Positions 48,195 to 59,533 are shown, counted from the first letter of the stretch. The stretch: 64,000 nt of DNA from Trichopria drosophilae (GCA_030407085.1 CM059587.1:67836501-67900500), one strand, 5' to 3'. Translations and numbers: made by a program. Notes: generated by a model not told the origin, from the sequence alone.

Positions 48195-48298
48195 TATCTC
48201 ATATACTTATAAAAATTATGTACTAAATACAAACATCCAGGACTTATAGTAAATAAACAAGGTAGCAATATAATATTACACTAACGATAAAAAATGTG

Positions 48299-48580
48299 CT
48301 AGAGTTTTTTAATGTCCACAACAAATCTTAGCACATTTGTTGAGCATTTCACCGGCTCAAATTCGTATGATCCATATACTAATTTGTGTATAATGTTCCA
48401 CGCGTAATCGCAGATATACGGCCACGAGTTTAGTGACACCAAGCACTTAAACACGATTGAACGGCTGTAAACGGAGTCGCAGATGAATGAAGTTCCTCTT
48501 TGATGACGACGTAGGATTGTACTATATCCGTCAGAGGCCCACAAACTATCACATATGGGTGAATGGGCAACCCAATGTTT
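48299..48580 (-). pseudogene. C-terminal piece of the companion ORF of the CACTA-like element
   Basis: One frame reads HPYVIVCGPLTDIVQSYVVIKEELH and then shifts to KCLVSLNSWPYICDYAWNII near 48440, ending VVDIKKL at 48299. This resembles the end of the ORF that commonly precedes the DDE protein in this element group. It lies about 100 bp upstream of the transposase start, on the same strand. Confidence 0.5.
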
Positions 48581-49090
48581 TCAGACAATTCTCATGTTCG
48601 GTTTTCTGAACCAGCAGATTATTGCAGTCCTGAAACAAAACTAAACCCTGAAATTATGACATTGATATAATAAACTTTTCGAATTATAATTACAATTTTA
48701 CATAATGATTTACAGTGTGAAGTTGTCGCGAGATCGTAAATATCGCACACCGATTGCGTCAAAATCGCGGTAAGAAAAATAATCTTCCGAATACCCCTCG
48801 ACCTTCGAAATTAATCGAATATTTCCATCATGTTTCCCTGCATATCAACGATCGGGATAAGATTTTGAAAATTCTTATTTGAAAAACGCATTTTCACTAA
48901 ATACGGCATTAATATAATATGCAACATTATAATGTCACACATAATTATGTAACATAATAATATGAAACCCATAACAAGTACGATTTAATAAATGAGATTG
49001 GCACAAGAATGGCTGTTTTAAATTACATGCGATACTTACGATATACATATATAATGTACGAAAAAATGCGATGTAAATAAAATTTGAAGC

Positions 49091-49094
<4 letters not shown>

Positions 49095-49147
<53 letters not shown>
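49095..49147. repeat. (AC)n microsatellite, ~26 units
   Basis: Uninterrupted AC dinucleotide run. It accounts for the VCVCVC stretch of a minus-strand ORF there, which is not a gene. Confidence 0.98.
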
Positions 49148-49148
<1 letters not shown>

Positions 49149-49739
49149 CCAAAACTACTTGTTTTTAAATGCAATAACGTACATATATAAACGAAGAAAA
49201 ATTTATATAAAATTATTGAATTATTGCGGCACTTAAAATTTACAAAAGAAGCACTTTTCTTATAATATTGCATTATACTACACTTTCCACATGCAGTCCG
49301 TTTACTCAATAGCACAGTAAAATTTCTTGTTAATGTCTCTCCGTTTATGTATAAACGTTGTTAAATAATAAATAATTTGTTAACCTGCACATGCAAGACA
49401 AACGACTTTCTTATTATCTCTTTGGAAATTTTTGTGTTCGACTCTTTTGTTTTTACGGATTTCGGAAGAGTAATGATTAATGGTAGTAAGAGGAGTGGCA
49501 GTATGGAATGATGATTTCCTGAAAAAAAGTGAAATTAAAAAACATAATATTTATATCATGACTAAAATAAATATGATAATAGAAGAATATTTTCCGTTCA
49601 AAATACAATATAATACATAAATTGTATCTGTTGCGGTATGGCAAAGGGGCTTAAGTCCACTTTTTTAAAAATCGAGATAACTATATTTTCAGGTGTGGGA
49701 AAGCCTAATAATTCTATATAATTAAAAAAAAACTTACTT

Positions 49740-49836
49740 GAAAAAGGGCACAAGTCCATAATTTAAATCGCGATTTTTTAAAAAGGGCATAAGTTCATAA
49801 TTTAAATCGTAATTTTTTAAAACTGCATAAGTCCAC
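49740..49836. repeat. 38-bp tandem repeat (GGGCATAAGTCCATAATTTAAATCG)
   Basis: Three units starting at about 49746, 49784 and 49822, with a related solo word at 49646 (GGGCTTAAGTCCAC). No gene seen in 49150-50280. Confidence 0.65.
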
Positions 49837-50284
49837 AAAAAAAAAATATACAATCCATAAATTAACTAAATAAATTGTTGTAAATGTTGTTTTTAAATAT
49901 CTCATGTAAATAAATAATCCAATAAATAAGCCAATAAATACATGAAATTAACGAAACAAATAAATATTATTGTTGTAATTTTAATGATATAAATGACTAC
50001 CTGTGTTAATGATTTCGTTATGTTCTTTATAGAAGCCTTCAACGTCTTTGATTTTTAATTTTCGACAGTGGCCCATTATTTTTATACTGTATGTTGGCCA
50101 TTTATCAATAAACAACGACGTTTCCCGTAAAAGAAATTCCTTGTTCTCTGGTTTAATGTCATGTAATTGGAGAATGTTATGAAAATCTGATTCGAACTAA
50201 AAAAATTAATTGAGTCATTATTGTAATGAAATAGAAAAAGGGATGAGAAAGACGAAAAATATGTAGTTATTTTCTAAACAATGT

Positions 50285-50515
50285 ACCAATGGAACCGTTA
50301 GTGGCAAACTTAAACATGAAAAAGTTGTTATGTATTTTTCAAAAGATATGGGCTTCTTTTTCTTATCTTTTGAGGGGACTAATAATTCGAAGCGGTCCTT
50401 GAAAGTTTCTTCCCACTGCACTGAGAGAAGTTTGGCAATTGGAAACTTCAACGGTTTTTCGAATATCCCTAGTCCCATTGCATTGAACTTTATGAAGTCA
50501 AAAAGTGAGATTCCC
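50285..50515 (-). pseudogene. Possible exon of the CACTA-like companion ORF
   Basis: After TTTAGTGCTAG the minus strand opens as GISLFDFIKFNAMGLGIFEK, then FPIAKLLSVQWEETFKDRFELL and DKKKKPISFEKY, ending near a GTACAT donor. Open frame, plausible splice acceptor and same strand as the pieces at 48299 and 53271 suggest one multi-exon gene, but the segment itself is not a domain I recognise. Confidence 0.35.
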
Positions 50516-51068
50516 TAGCACTAAATTTTTACCACAGAACTTCAATAACAGTCTGTATTATGACACCTCTAAAAGTGTATTGGTACATGTCCAATCTAGT
50601 CGTGAAACAGTTCAACGTTTCATTGAACGCTTAGAGCTCTATAGTTTGATGCGTGACGTTCCAATGATGGGCGTCTCAGAAGCCCATCGGTAGAAGTCCC
50701 AATTTCACCATTCGTGGCGCTGAGATCTCGCATCGCATGTTTTCAATAATACTATTTAATAATGCTTGGCTACTTGCACAAAAAATTAAAACATCCACAA
50801 AAATTATAAGATTATCTTTATAACCTCTAGAAGTAGACAAAATTGTTCAACACTTTGAGTCACGCATTTTTCTTTTCACTGAATTTGAAACTCGATGCTC
50901 GGGGGTTTTCTATTTTGTTGATTACGAATCCAATGTCAGCTTTACGAAATTCATCAAATACATTTTCGTAAAAATTCACGTCTTATTACATCTCTCAACA
51001 AAAAATTATACAATCCAAATTTCAAGTAATTATTTTTCTGTGTTTATTTATATAACGAGAACAATAAC

Positions 51069-51722
51069 ATGGTGGCCGCTTTTTTCCAAGAAAAAAATTC
51101 CCTGACTTTTCCCTGACTTATATTTTAATGATTGCTATTAATAAATGAATAGTAATGATTTAAAAAATAAAAGAGGGAACGGTATTTGACATACTTCTCA
51201 ATGAACAACGAATAAACTATATTTAAAAATATATTTTGTAATTTTAGTTTACAAATGTTAGATCTTTGGTAACAATCTTTGGATTTCTTAAGCTTAATAT
51301 AAAATATAAAACAATATAACATTTTTATAAAATGTTCGAAACTTCCAATGTCTCAACTGATGCAAGCAATAAGCCGCTGAATTTCTCGATCTCTCAGGTA
51401 TAAACAATTAGAGGTGACCGCGTGACTGCGAATCCGCGAGACAAACGAATGACTCTCGCGCATGTCGATACACAGACAAGAAACAACGCTCGAGAAATGA
51501 ATGTCAACAAAAGACTATCACTAATTCAATGTAATTAAAATAGAATTTATTATTTAGTTTTTTAGTAAAAAATATTGAGTTTTTTAGGTATTTCGTTTTT
51601 TTAGCGACCCAGCAATAATTTTCCCTGACCAATTTTGAAATTCCCTGACTTTTCCCTGATTCCCTGACTAGTTCATGAAATTCCCTGACTTTTCCCGGTT
51701 TTCCCTGATAGCAGCCACCATG
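51069..51722. mobile_element. MITE-like element with CATGGTGGCCGCT ends and CCCTGACTTTTCCCTGA repeats
   Basis: Left end CATGGTGGCCGCT and right end AGCAGCCACCATG are inverted; AATAA lies outside both, a possible 5-bp duplication. Each subterminal region carries several TTCCCTGACTTTTCCC words, in direct-oriented copies on both sides. The interior is AT-rich with no transposase. Confidence 0.6.
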
Positions 51723-52137
51723 AATAAACAATTATGTATTTTTAGTCATATGAATATGTTCTTTAAGTATTATTATAATAGAAACCAGCAAAAAGACCGA
51801 TCAGAAAACGTCAACTTAGACGTAAATAATTAAAATTCAAAGAAATCTAGGCAGTAAACGTGAGTCACAACCGTGACGCTAAGGGTTAAAACATTTTTTA
51901 ACAATGAGAAGCAGCAACAACAATTGATAAAAATGCATTATATAGTCTATTGATGTTTTCACTAAAATATTGTATTATTTTCATTATAGGATTTAGTAAG
52001 AAGCGAAATTTCACTTTAGTATAAAATGAGTGTGACTTTCAGGAGAGTGGCTCAATTCTGATTTTTTACGGTGAAATTCAGTGTATTGAAGACTTTTAGA
52101 GAAATTTTATATTATATCTTTTTCTTATATTATTATA

Positions 52138-52171
52138 TATTTATTTATTTATTTATTTATTTATTTATTTT
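52138..52171. repeat. (TTTA)n microsatellite
   Basis: About eight TTTA units within a longer AT-only tract (52110-52250). Confidence 0.9.
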
Positions 52172-52488
52172 TTATATTATGTATATATTTATTATTATAT
52201 TATATATTATTATTTTTTTTATATTATAATATATTATAATATAAAAAAAAGCATTTCTGCCATTTTAGGATATTCGACAAATCTGTACGGAAAATTACTG
52301 TGTAATCTTTAAATTTACTATGAAAGTTAATGGTAACGGATAGTTCAAATATTCTATTATGAATTACTATTGATTTACATAGTAATTTCGGACATTATAT
52401 AGTTCTTTTAAGAATATGTCGATCCGTCCAAAATGCAGAAACGACATCTGTGCTTCCGACGGCACACAGCGTGGCTGTGCCGCGGGTT

Positions 52489-53009
52489 CAATGGGCGTGT
52501 GAGGCGCCCATCGTTGGACCTTTAAGAGTTTAACGTACATTGAATTGCTTCTCCAACAAATTAGAAGTGTCACGATTACAAGTTGGTATTGGTTGAGTTC
52601 AAAACATTATTTAAGACGTACGTTACCATTATGAGACTTTTAAACTTCATTTTTCGTATTAAGATACCTTAACTTTAATTTGAACAATAGAATTTCAAAA
52701 ATTTTGAAGTCCCCGATTACCAAACCTCTCTCAGTGCACAACGTCGTCGCAGATTCAAGGATGGGCGTGTGAGGCGCCCATCGTTGGAACTTTAAACGTT
52801 CAACGCAACATTGAACTGTCCCCCCACCAAATTAGAAGTATAACGATGGCAGGTTGGTATTGGCTGAGTTCAAAACATTCTTGAAGACTTATGTTATCAT
52901 TGTGAGACTTTTAGACACCATTTTTCGTACTAAGAAACCTCAACTCTAATTTGAACAACAGTATTTCAAAAATTATGAAGTCCCCGATTACCAAACTTCT
53001 CTGAGTGTG
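52489..53009. repeat. Tandem duplication (270 bp) headed by a GATGGGCG hairpin
   Basis: Two direct copies, starting at 52490 and 52760, roughly 85% identical by eye. Each starts with the perfect hairpin GATGGGCG tgtgag (G)CGCCCATC and ends GTCCCCGATTACCAAAC. An inverted, shorter relative lies at 50540-50700 (GATGGGCGtctcagaaGCCCATC). Confidence 0.75.
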
Positions 53010-53270
53010 GCGAATTATATCAGCTGCTGAAAACTTAGCAGGATTCATTATCGCTTCCCATAGAAAGTTACGATCTGATTCTGTAGCTATAACATTAAAG
53101 TACTGTATACATAAAAGTACAGAAATTGGTATACTCATTACAGTTTAAAATTGTTACAGTGAACTTTTACTCCAGTAAAGTAAATTTTACTCCAAAAGTG
53201 TAAACATTTTACTACTAATTTTAAAGTTTATTTTTTTTTTTAATATATATATATACATATACGTATGTAC

Positions 53271-53491
53271 CACAATTTTCTATACGATCCCCGTTTGAAC
53301 TGTCTAACATTCCAGATTCGCGAAGTTGATTTCTAATAAATTTGTACGTATTGTACAAGCACCCATGAGCAGGTCGCACAGTTGAAGAAAATTTATCTCG
53401 TTGGTATAGTACGTACAATATATCTCCATCTTCTTCCGGAAATAACTCAATTATTTCATCTCGGAGAGTTTCAAATCTTTCATTTGTTATT
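53271..53491 (-). pseudogene. Possible N-terminal exon of the CACTA-like companion ORF
   Basis: Preceded by CTTTTTCATAG and followed by GTACAT, the 221-nt open segment encodes ITNERFETLRDEIIELFPEE, then GDILYVLYQRDKFSSTVRPAHG and CLYNTYKFIRNQLRESGML. The pattern (RFxxLxxEIxxLFP ... Y ... GxLYxxYxxxRxxLRxxGL) is shared with ORFs that accompany EnSpm-type DDE genes in animals. Whether it joins the pieces at 50285 and 48299 is unproven. 53492-54760 beyond it is AT-rich and empty. Confidence 0.45.
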
Positions 53492-54760
53492 CTATGAAAA
53501 AGTAACAATTTAATCATAAATCATTTGGTTCTACGAAAATATTAGGACAGTTTTAATTTTTTACATTCCACATTGGACTCTTATTTGGCCATTGGGTACA
53601 TATAATAGAAATTTAAGATTTTACGTTTTCTCTTATTCTTCTTTAACGGAAGGGTGTAGGGACAAAATCAACTCTATGAAATACACAGGAGAAAAAGTTA
53701 GTTACAACCGCCTGCAAAAAATTTGAAAAAATTATTTCTGTACTCATTTTAGACGAGGAATACAGTCGTGCTAAAGGAAAAATTGAAAATAATGTTTTTG
53801 AGCCATAAAATTTGCCTTTTCGGAAAAATGCTATTACATTTTTCTAAATGAATTTTAAAATTAAAAAACAGTAGATAGATTTTGAAAAAGTTCCATGTAA
53901 AACAAAAAAAAAATTGTATAGGTAAACAAATTATTATTGGTGTCAAAATAATTTTTTACATTGTTTATTCTAGCACCAATGACTTCCACGTTTAAAATTA
54001 GTAAAGAAATAATTTTTTAATAATTTGTTTTTCGCGTAAAAAAATTTGTTTTTTTTCGAAAAAATGCTATTAAATTTTTCGAAAGTAATTGAAAAATTCC
54101 AAAAAATTAGGGCGAACATTAAAACACATTTTCTAAATAATTACGTATAGATTTTAAATAATTCAATTTTTTTCGACAAAAAAATTTGTGCATGTATCAA
54201 ATAAAATTGTACACTTTTTTCTAGCACCATGAACTCCACGTCAAAAATTACTAAAGAAATAATTTTATAAAATTTTTTAAAAGTGTATTTCATAGAGCTA
54301 CTTTTATGCCTGTGCCCTCCCTTAAATAGATAATAAAAAATAGATAATTTATATGAGTGTCCATTCTTTTCTTTCCGTGAAATGTAAAAAAGTAAACACT
54401 AAGAAAAGAAATTGTTTCGACCGAATAAACGCATTTGGTTGACAATTTGATAATTATATCCATTTAATTCAAATAAATATCTTAATAGTTAATGAATACC
54501 CTATTAATGTAAAAATTTCAAATCTTTAATATATGTCATCTTTGAACCAAATATATGTTTGGTATAATAATAAACAAGTATCTTGTTGTAAGTGGAATAA
54601 ATGCGAGCGCATCGGTCCTATGATTTTTCTGTAGGAACCTAAAGAAAATGACAAAACTTTCATAGGTTGCTTTGTCACACGTCCAATTCCACTGACAGCA
54701 CCGCCATACAAAATTCAAATAAAGGTATTTTAAATTTTGAAAAGTGTTAGGTTTACCTTG

Positions 54761-54975
54761 GTAATAAGATTTTCAGATCTAAAATCTTTTCTTTTTTATG
54801 AGAATTTGTCCATCGTAACATTATTTTATATCTAAAACCTTCTGTTGATAACACTTTTCCCATCGTAACAGAATTTTAGACCTAAAACCATCTGTTGATA
54901 AGATTTTTCCCATCGTAACAAAATTTTAGATCTAAAACCATCTGTCGATGAGTTGTTCTGTCGTAACAAGATTTT
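54761..54975. repeat. Second patch of the 50-bp satellite, opposite orientation
   Basis: CATCGTAACA recurs at 54811, 54861 and 54911, exactly 50 bp apart, and TTTTAGATCTAAAACC marks each unit. The monomer is the reverse complement of the 18234-18998 satellite type. Confidence 0.75.
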
Positions 54976-55050
54976 AGAAGTAGAACCTACTCTCAGAACT
55001 TTCACTTTAATCAAATTTTTCGTATCTTACATCGACTTCGTGGCTTGAAA

Positions 55051-55133
55051 ATGTTATTAATTTATAATTATAAGAAATAGCATATTTCTGTATATATTGA
55101 AAAATAAATATCAACGATCAAATATATTAGGTA
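55051..55133. repeat. Left arm of a widely spaced inverted pair
   Basis: ATGTTATTAATTTATAATTA and the next 30 bases match the complement of 59130-59181 with one mismatch; weaker similarity continues to TTAGGT near 55133. The (ATT)n run at 55584-55617 and AATAAAGATG signal lie between this and the structured array. Confidence 0.7.
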
Positions 55134-55634
55134 TATTAATATGATTTTTCCAGACATGATCCAGAGCTTTCGTTATGTACAGACTTATTAACATTGAACC
55201 GATGCTAACTTTATATTCGTTTTTAATACATTTAAAACATTTTGCTTAATAGTTGTCTTATTATTTCTCATAACTATAAATGTTATATCGGTAGTTCTTA
55301 TTGGTGCATTGATTTTGACATTGACAAGATCAGTAATTACTAACGAATGTAATAAAATTGTTTGATTAGTGAAGAATAGTAAAGATATCAAATTTGCATA
55401 ATATGCATTGGTGAGCTGTTCTATTTAATTTGTTGACATGTGGCTCACTGTATCAATATATTTCTTATTTAATTTTTGTATGTTTATATCCATATATGTA
55501 AATCTGAGAAATAGCTGTGTTCGTAGCCTTGTGATATCGAAGTGATTGTTTGTACATTTTTTACTCTACCAATAAAGATGAATGTTATTATTATTACTAT
55601 GATTATTATTATTATTAAATAGTTAAATACCACT

Positions 55635-56051
55635 GTAACGTGGCAAAACACGTTACAGGGCTATCTGCCACGAGACTCACAACGGGGATAACTTAAGGGG
55701 GGGACTGGTCTTCAAGAACCGTTAATATTTCGTATGAGTGCAATTTCCGAAATGATCTCATCACCTTATAGGGGGGACTGCTCCGAAGAAGCGCTAGTAC
55801 TTATTTTGGTGATGACGTCATTCGGCTCTTTTTGAATGATATTTGTTATGAATCTGCCGGGAGGCTTTTATCCACGGGGAAATGTTGCCATTATAGGGGG
55901 GACTGCTCCGAAGAAGCGCTAATTTTTAATATGGCAACACATTAGGATCCATATTTGTTATGAATCTGCCGGGAGGCTTTTATCCACGGGGAAATGTTGT
56001 CATTAAAGGGGGGACTGCTCCGAAGAAGCGCTAATTTTTAATGTGACAACA
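55635..56051 (+). ncRNA. Array of covarying stem-loop modules (candidate structured RNA)
   Basis: After a perfect hairpin (55635-55656, GTAACGTG/CACGTTAC) come four units with the core GGGGGGACTG, a small hairpin, then CG(C/T)TA. In unit 1 the small hairpin is GGT..ACC; in units 2-4 it is GCT..AGC. Outer stems also differ but still pair: TCATCACC/GGTGATGA (55758-55765, 55808-55815), TGTTGCCAT/ATGGCAACA (55883-55891, 55931-55939), TGTTGTCA/TGACAACA (55995-56002, 56044-56051). Units 2-4 are about 112 bp apart and a 45-bp spacer (GAATCTGCCGGGAGGC...CCACGGGG) is repeated. I do not recognise it as a known ribozyme or riboswitch. Strand is a guess. Confidence 0.55.
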
Positions 56052-56199
56052 ATTGAGACATAGAATTCGTAGTTTAAGAATTAATATTTGGTAATAATAA
56101 AGGTAGCTATAATTCGGGGTATTATTCAGTATTTAATTTTATTTTGATTATTTCCTGAAAATAATAATTGCTTGCGATCAATATTTTAGGCGTAAACAT

Positions 56200-58860
56200 G
56201 ACTTTTCTATTTGCTTTGTTTTGGAAGTCGGCTCAAGGACGGCCTTGTTGTCGATTTCGAGAGGTACGAGACCTAAACATCCAGGGTATATCGTCAATCA
56301 CGCTGCTTATTGCGGCGTGCACGGGGGAACGACGCGTGGAGATTCTGGAATGTTCGCGAAGGAGAGGGTACGCGAGGGCGAGATGCCGAAACTTCGCGAA
56401 CATTCGAGAAGGATGAGAGGAGAGTACCGGGAGGGGACGGCCAGTCGCGCGTGCCTGTACGGGCCGCGGGGCTCTCCCTACCCTCACGATCGCGGGAAAG
56501 AGGTGGTAAACGGCGGCCGGCGCGGCGCGAGCTTCGCGATTCGAACCGACGCGTCGGATCGCCAGTCCGTGGCAGTCTGCAGGAGTCTGCAGCAGTCCGT
56601 GGAAGTTGGATAGTCCGCTGGTAGCAGCCCTGGAGCCGAGAGGTACGCCTGGTCATCAAAAGGTACCAACAGCCCTGACCGCAAATAGTTTCGGCTACGA
56701 AGTCTTTCCGTACGCCAATAGTTTGGTTCTTTGTGCTCACGGCTGTTTAAATAAAATGCGCTTTTCCGATTGTCCGTTGCCGTTTCGCGAGTGAAAGTGA
56801 AACTGGAAGTGAAAAACGAGAATCGCCTTCGGTTATCTGAGTCGGGTTTTCGGTTCGTATCGTGCTTCGGTTAACTTCTGCTTTGGTCGCGAATTTCTCT
56901 AGGGTTATCTTCCGGGAATCTTTCTTTCGCGGAGAATATCTTGATTAGATCCTTTAACACGACTGTGGTTATCTCTCGTTGTTTTATTCGGCATACTCGG
57001 GGAAAAATATGGTTATCTTACGCTTTTGTTTGTTCTCGTTACTTTCGGAAAGACGAAGCCCAAAAGCCACGTGCGTCGGTATGGTTAACTAGCGGAAACG
57101 TGATCGAAGGCCGTTCTCTTAAAATTCGGTGAGATGCTTCGGTAAGAGGATAACTTCGTCCTTTCGAGGACTTCAGGAAAAAGCCGTCATTTGGTTATCT
57201 TGGGTGATCGTTCGGTATCCGGGAGAAATAACTAGCGGTTCGGGCGAACGTAAGATCGAATCAAGTGTGGTTACCTTTATCGTCTTGAAAGTGTGTGTCC
57301 GGTGATCGGAAAGAAAGACGGTAACGAAAACGGGAATACGACGCGTGAAAAGCAAACTCCGTCGAACGTGATGCTTTGTGACGTCACACCGCGACGCCGA
57401 CAAGATGGCCGCCGGTTCCGATCCGCGGTCCGCGACGCGATCTCCAGTTGGCTTGGCGAGCCGTTAACTAGCATGGTCGACGTTCTAAATTTATAGAGTG
57501 GCTTCTTATGATCGGAAACACAAGCTCGTTAATTTTACCGTGGTTCGCTGGATCGCTCTTGTGAGCGATCGTACCTCGAACTTCCTGGTTATCTTTTTAC
57601 TCTCTTAGAGTGAACACTGTGGTTATCTGTTATCTTGCCCCTCTTGTGAGGCGGCGCTATCTTATGAATTAACGAGCGGACTTTTTGTGCAATAAGAAGG
57701 TTTTTCTCGGGTAATACTCCAGCCGATCTGTCGGTAAGGAAAGGACCATGCGTGCGATGCTAACTGGACCGGGCCCTCCGCGCGGTTAAGTTACCTAGAT
57801 TGCTGATTCACGAGCAATCTGGTGGGGCCAAGGCTATCTCGCACTGTCGGAAGGTAGTGCCGTGTTTTTGTTATGTTTTTGTACGTGAGGATAACTGTCT
57901 CTACGGAGACACTAAAGTTGTTGCGTATAAGTGTGAGTGCGTTAACTTGAATAGCAGTGTCCGCGGTAAACGATAGCGTCCGGGTAATCCGTTTTAATTT
58001 AGTAACGAAAGTGTAGATGGTTAGATTAGGGAATTCGGGAAGTAATCAGTCTGGTAATTCGCGCGGTCAGTTTGAGTGGGTTTCGGGTGACGTAATTTCG
58101 GTGATTTGTCCGGGTTTAGCAGATTTCAGAAAAGGGGTAGAAACAGTCAATTTGTTCGATTACGGTAAAGTTCGTGTGGTTCGTATAACGTCGTTCAGTG
58201 TAGTTTCGGTATGAGATTCGTATAAGTTCGGGTAGGTATTGTAGTCTCGTTTCGGGGAGGGCGCGTGCGTATCGGGCGAGCACGGTTCCTCGACGGATTC
58301 GTCACAGGGCGCCGCGACCGCGTGCGAAAGTCCTGACCGAGTCCGTCGCAAGGCAGCGCGCTTCAAAAGTCCTTGTCGAGTTCGTCGGCGGGCACCCCGT
58401 ATTTAGAAAGTCCTGGTAGAGATCGTCGCCAGGCATCGCGTGCGACAAGTCCCTGTCGAGTTCGTCGCAGGGCACCGTATTTAGAAAAGTCCTGGTAGAG
58501 CTCGTCGCCAGGCACCGCGTGCATAAAGTCCCTGTCGAGTTCGTCGCAGGGCATCGTGTTAGGAAGTCCCTGTCGAGCTCTCCGTCGGGGAATCGCGCGT
58601 CGTCGCGTATCGGGGAATCGCGAGTAGAATGTGGCGTCCGGGGTTTGGGGCGCGAGAGCGGGCGCGATGAACGTGGTGAACCGTCCTCGTCGGCCGTGGT
58701 CGCGTAGTGTTTAGTCTGCCAGAGAATACCGCCCTCTCGGCATACCTACCATCCGGCGCGCCGTGCGGATTTTTGTGGCCCCCCGGAAAGTTCGGTTTTT
58801 TGCAGGCGGCCACGAGCGACGACGACGGACGGGTGGAGGCGTAGATGAAGCGAGAGGGGG
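56200..58860. other. CpG-rich island of 2.6 kb, no recognised protein
   Basis: In contrast to its AT-rich surroundings this region is GC-rich and dense in CpG. Short overlapping frames on both strands (for example 56221-56613, 56294-56740 -) show no domains. GGTTATCT occurs at least seven times between 56831 and 57628. TGACGTCA-like and AAGATGGCCGCC words near 57378-57410 recall promoter elements (CRE, YY1). It may be a promoter/5' leader of a host transcript or the leader of an unrecognised element. Confidence 0.4.
58331..58600. repeat. 40-bp GC-rich minisatellite of alternating hairpin units
   Basis: Units begin near 58331, 58371, 58411, 58451, 58491, 58530 and 58567. Two alternating types: CCCTGtcgagttcgtcgCAGGG and CCTGGtagagctcgtcgCCAGG. 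Each is self-complementary, with stem changes compensated on the other side. Minus-strand translation gives repeated CDELDRDF/GDELYQDF peptides, but stops and frame changes argue against a protein. Confidence 0.7.
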
Positions 58861-58910
58861 GTGGGGGTCACACCACATTATCAACAAAAGTTTTCATTGA
58901 CATTAAACTG

Positions 58911-58934
58911 ATATATATATATATATATATATAT
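58911..58934. repeat. (AT)n microsatellite
   Basis: Pure AT run just right of the CpG island; a second TA run is at 59107-59121. Confidence 0.9.
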
Positions 58935-59085
58935 CAGAAAAAAATAAAAACCCTACTTTTAGGCCCCCTGTGGAGGCACGGTTTAGCGTTGAGAAAAAAA
59001 TCTGAAAAAATTCTGGAATTATTTTTTCATCAAACTGAACACTTTTAGAGGGGGTCCGGTTAAAATTTTAAAAATTGATAAATTA

Positions 59086-59181
59086 AGGGCCACCTAATAT
59101 ATATTTTATATATATATATATGTAATAATTTTCAATATATACAGAAATAAGCTATTTCTTATAATTATAAATTAATAACAT
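59086..59181. repeat. Right arm of the widely spaced inverted pair
   Basis: Reverse complement of 55051-55133 (ATTAATAACAT at the outer end). Together the arms bracket 4.1 kb with the structured array and the CpG island. No target duplication outside them. Confidence 0.7.
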
Positions 59182-59533
59182 TATATAAACATGAATTCTT
59201 ATATCAACTCAACTTCTTTCAAATGTAAGTAAAAATCCGATTGGGAATGAACGTCATAAAATATTTTTTCAATTTACTTACTTATAATGGATGGGATCTT
59301 TTAATAATTCGTTTTCAATCATTATTTCTTTCAGTCTTGTATAATCTAGCACTGATCGGTGCTGATAATTCCCTAATATTATGTTTCCTCGTATATTCTG
59401 GGGATTGCTTAGAAATTTATACAATTCATTTTCTTTGTAACAAAATGGCTCTGGAAAATAAATGTTATATATAATAATTAAAAAATAAGAAAGAGTCTAT
59501 TACAATTATTTGATATTAAAGTAAATAAATAAA

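Noticed and set aside
48935..49315. 126-aa minus-strand ORF with repeated Val-Cys
   Set aside because: It is translation of the (AC)n microsatellite and AT-rich flanks.
54832..55014. 60-aa minus-strand ORF with internal peptide repeats
   Set aside because: It is the 50-bp satellite read through; 50 is not a multiple of 3, so the repeats fall in different frames.
56221..56740. Overlapping 130-148-aa ORFs in the CpG island as genes
   Set aside because: Open frames on both strands at once are expected from GC-rich sequence, which lacks AT-rich stops; no domains recognised.
58363..58554. Minus-strand repeat peptide (CDELDRDF type)
   Set aside because: The 40-bp period shifts frame at every unit and the hairpin stems explain the conservation better.
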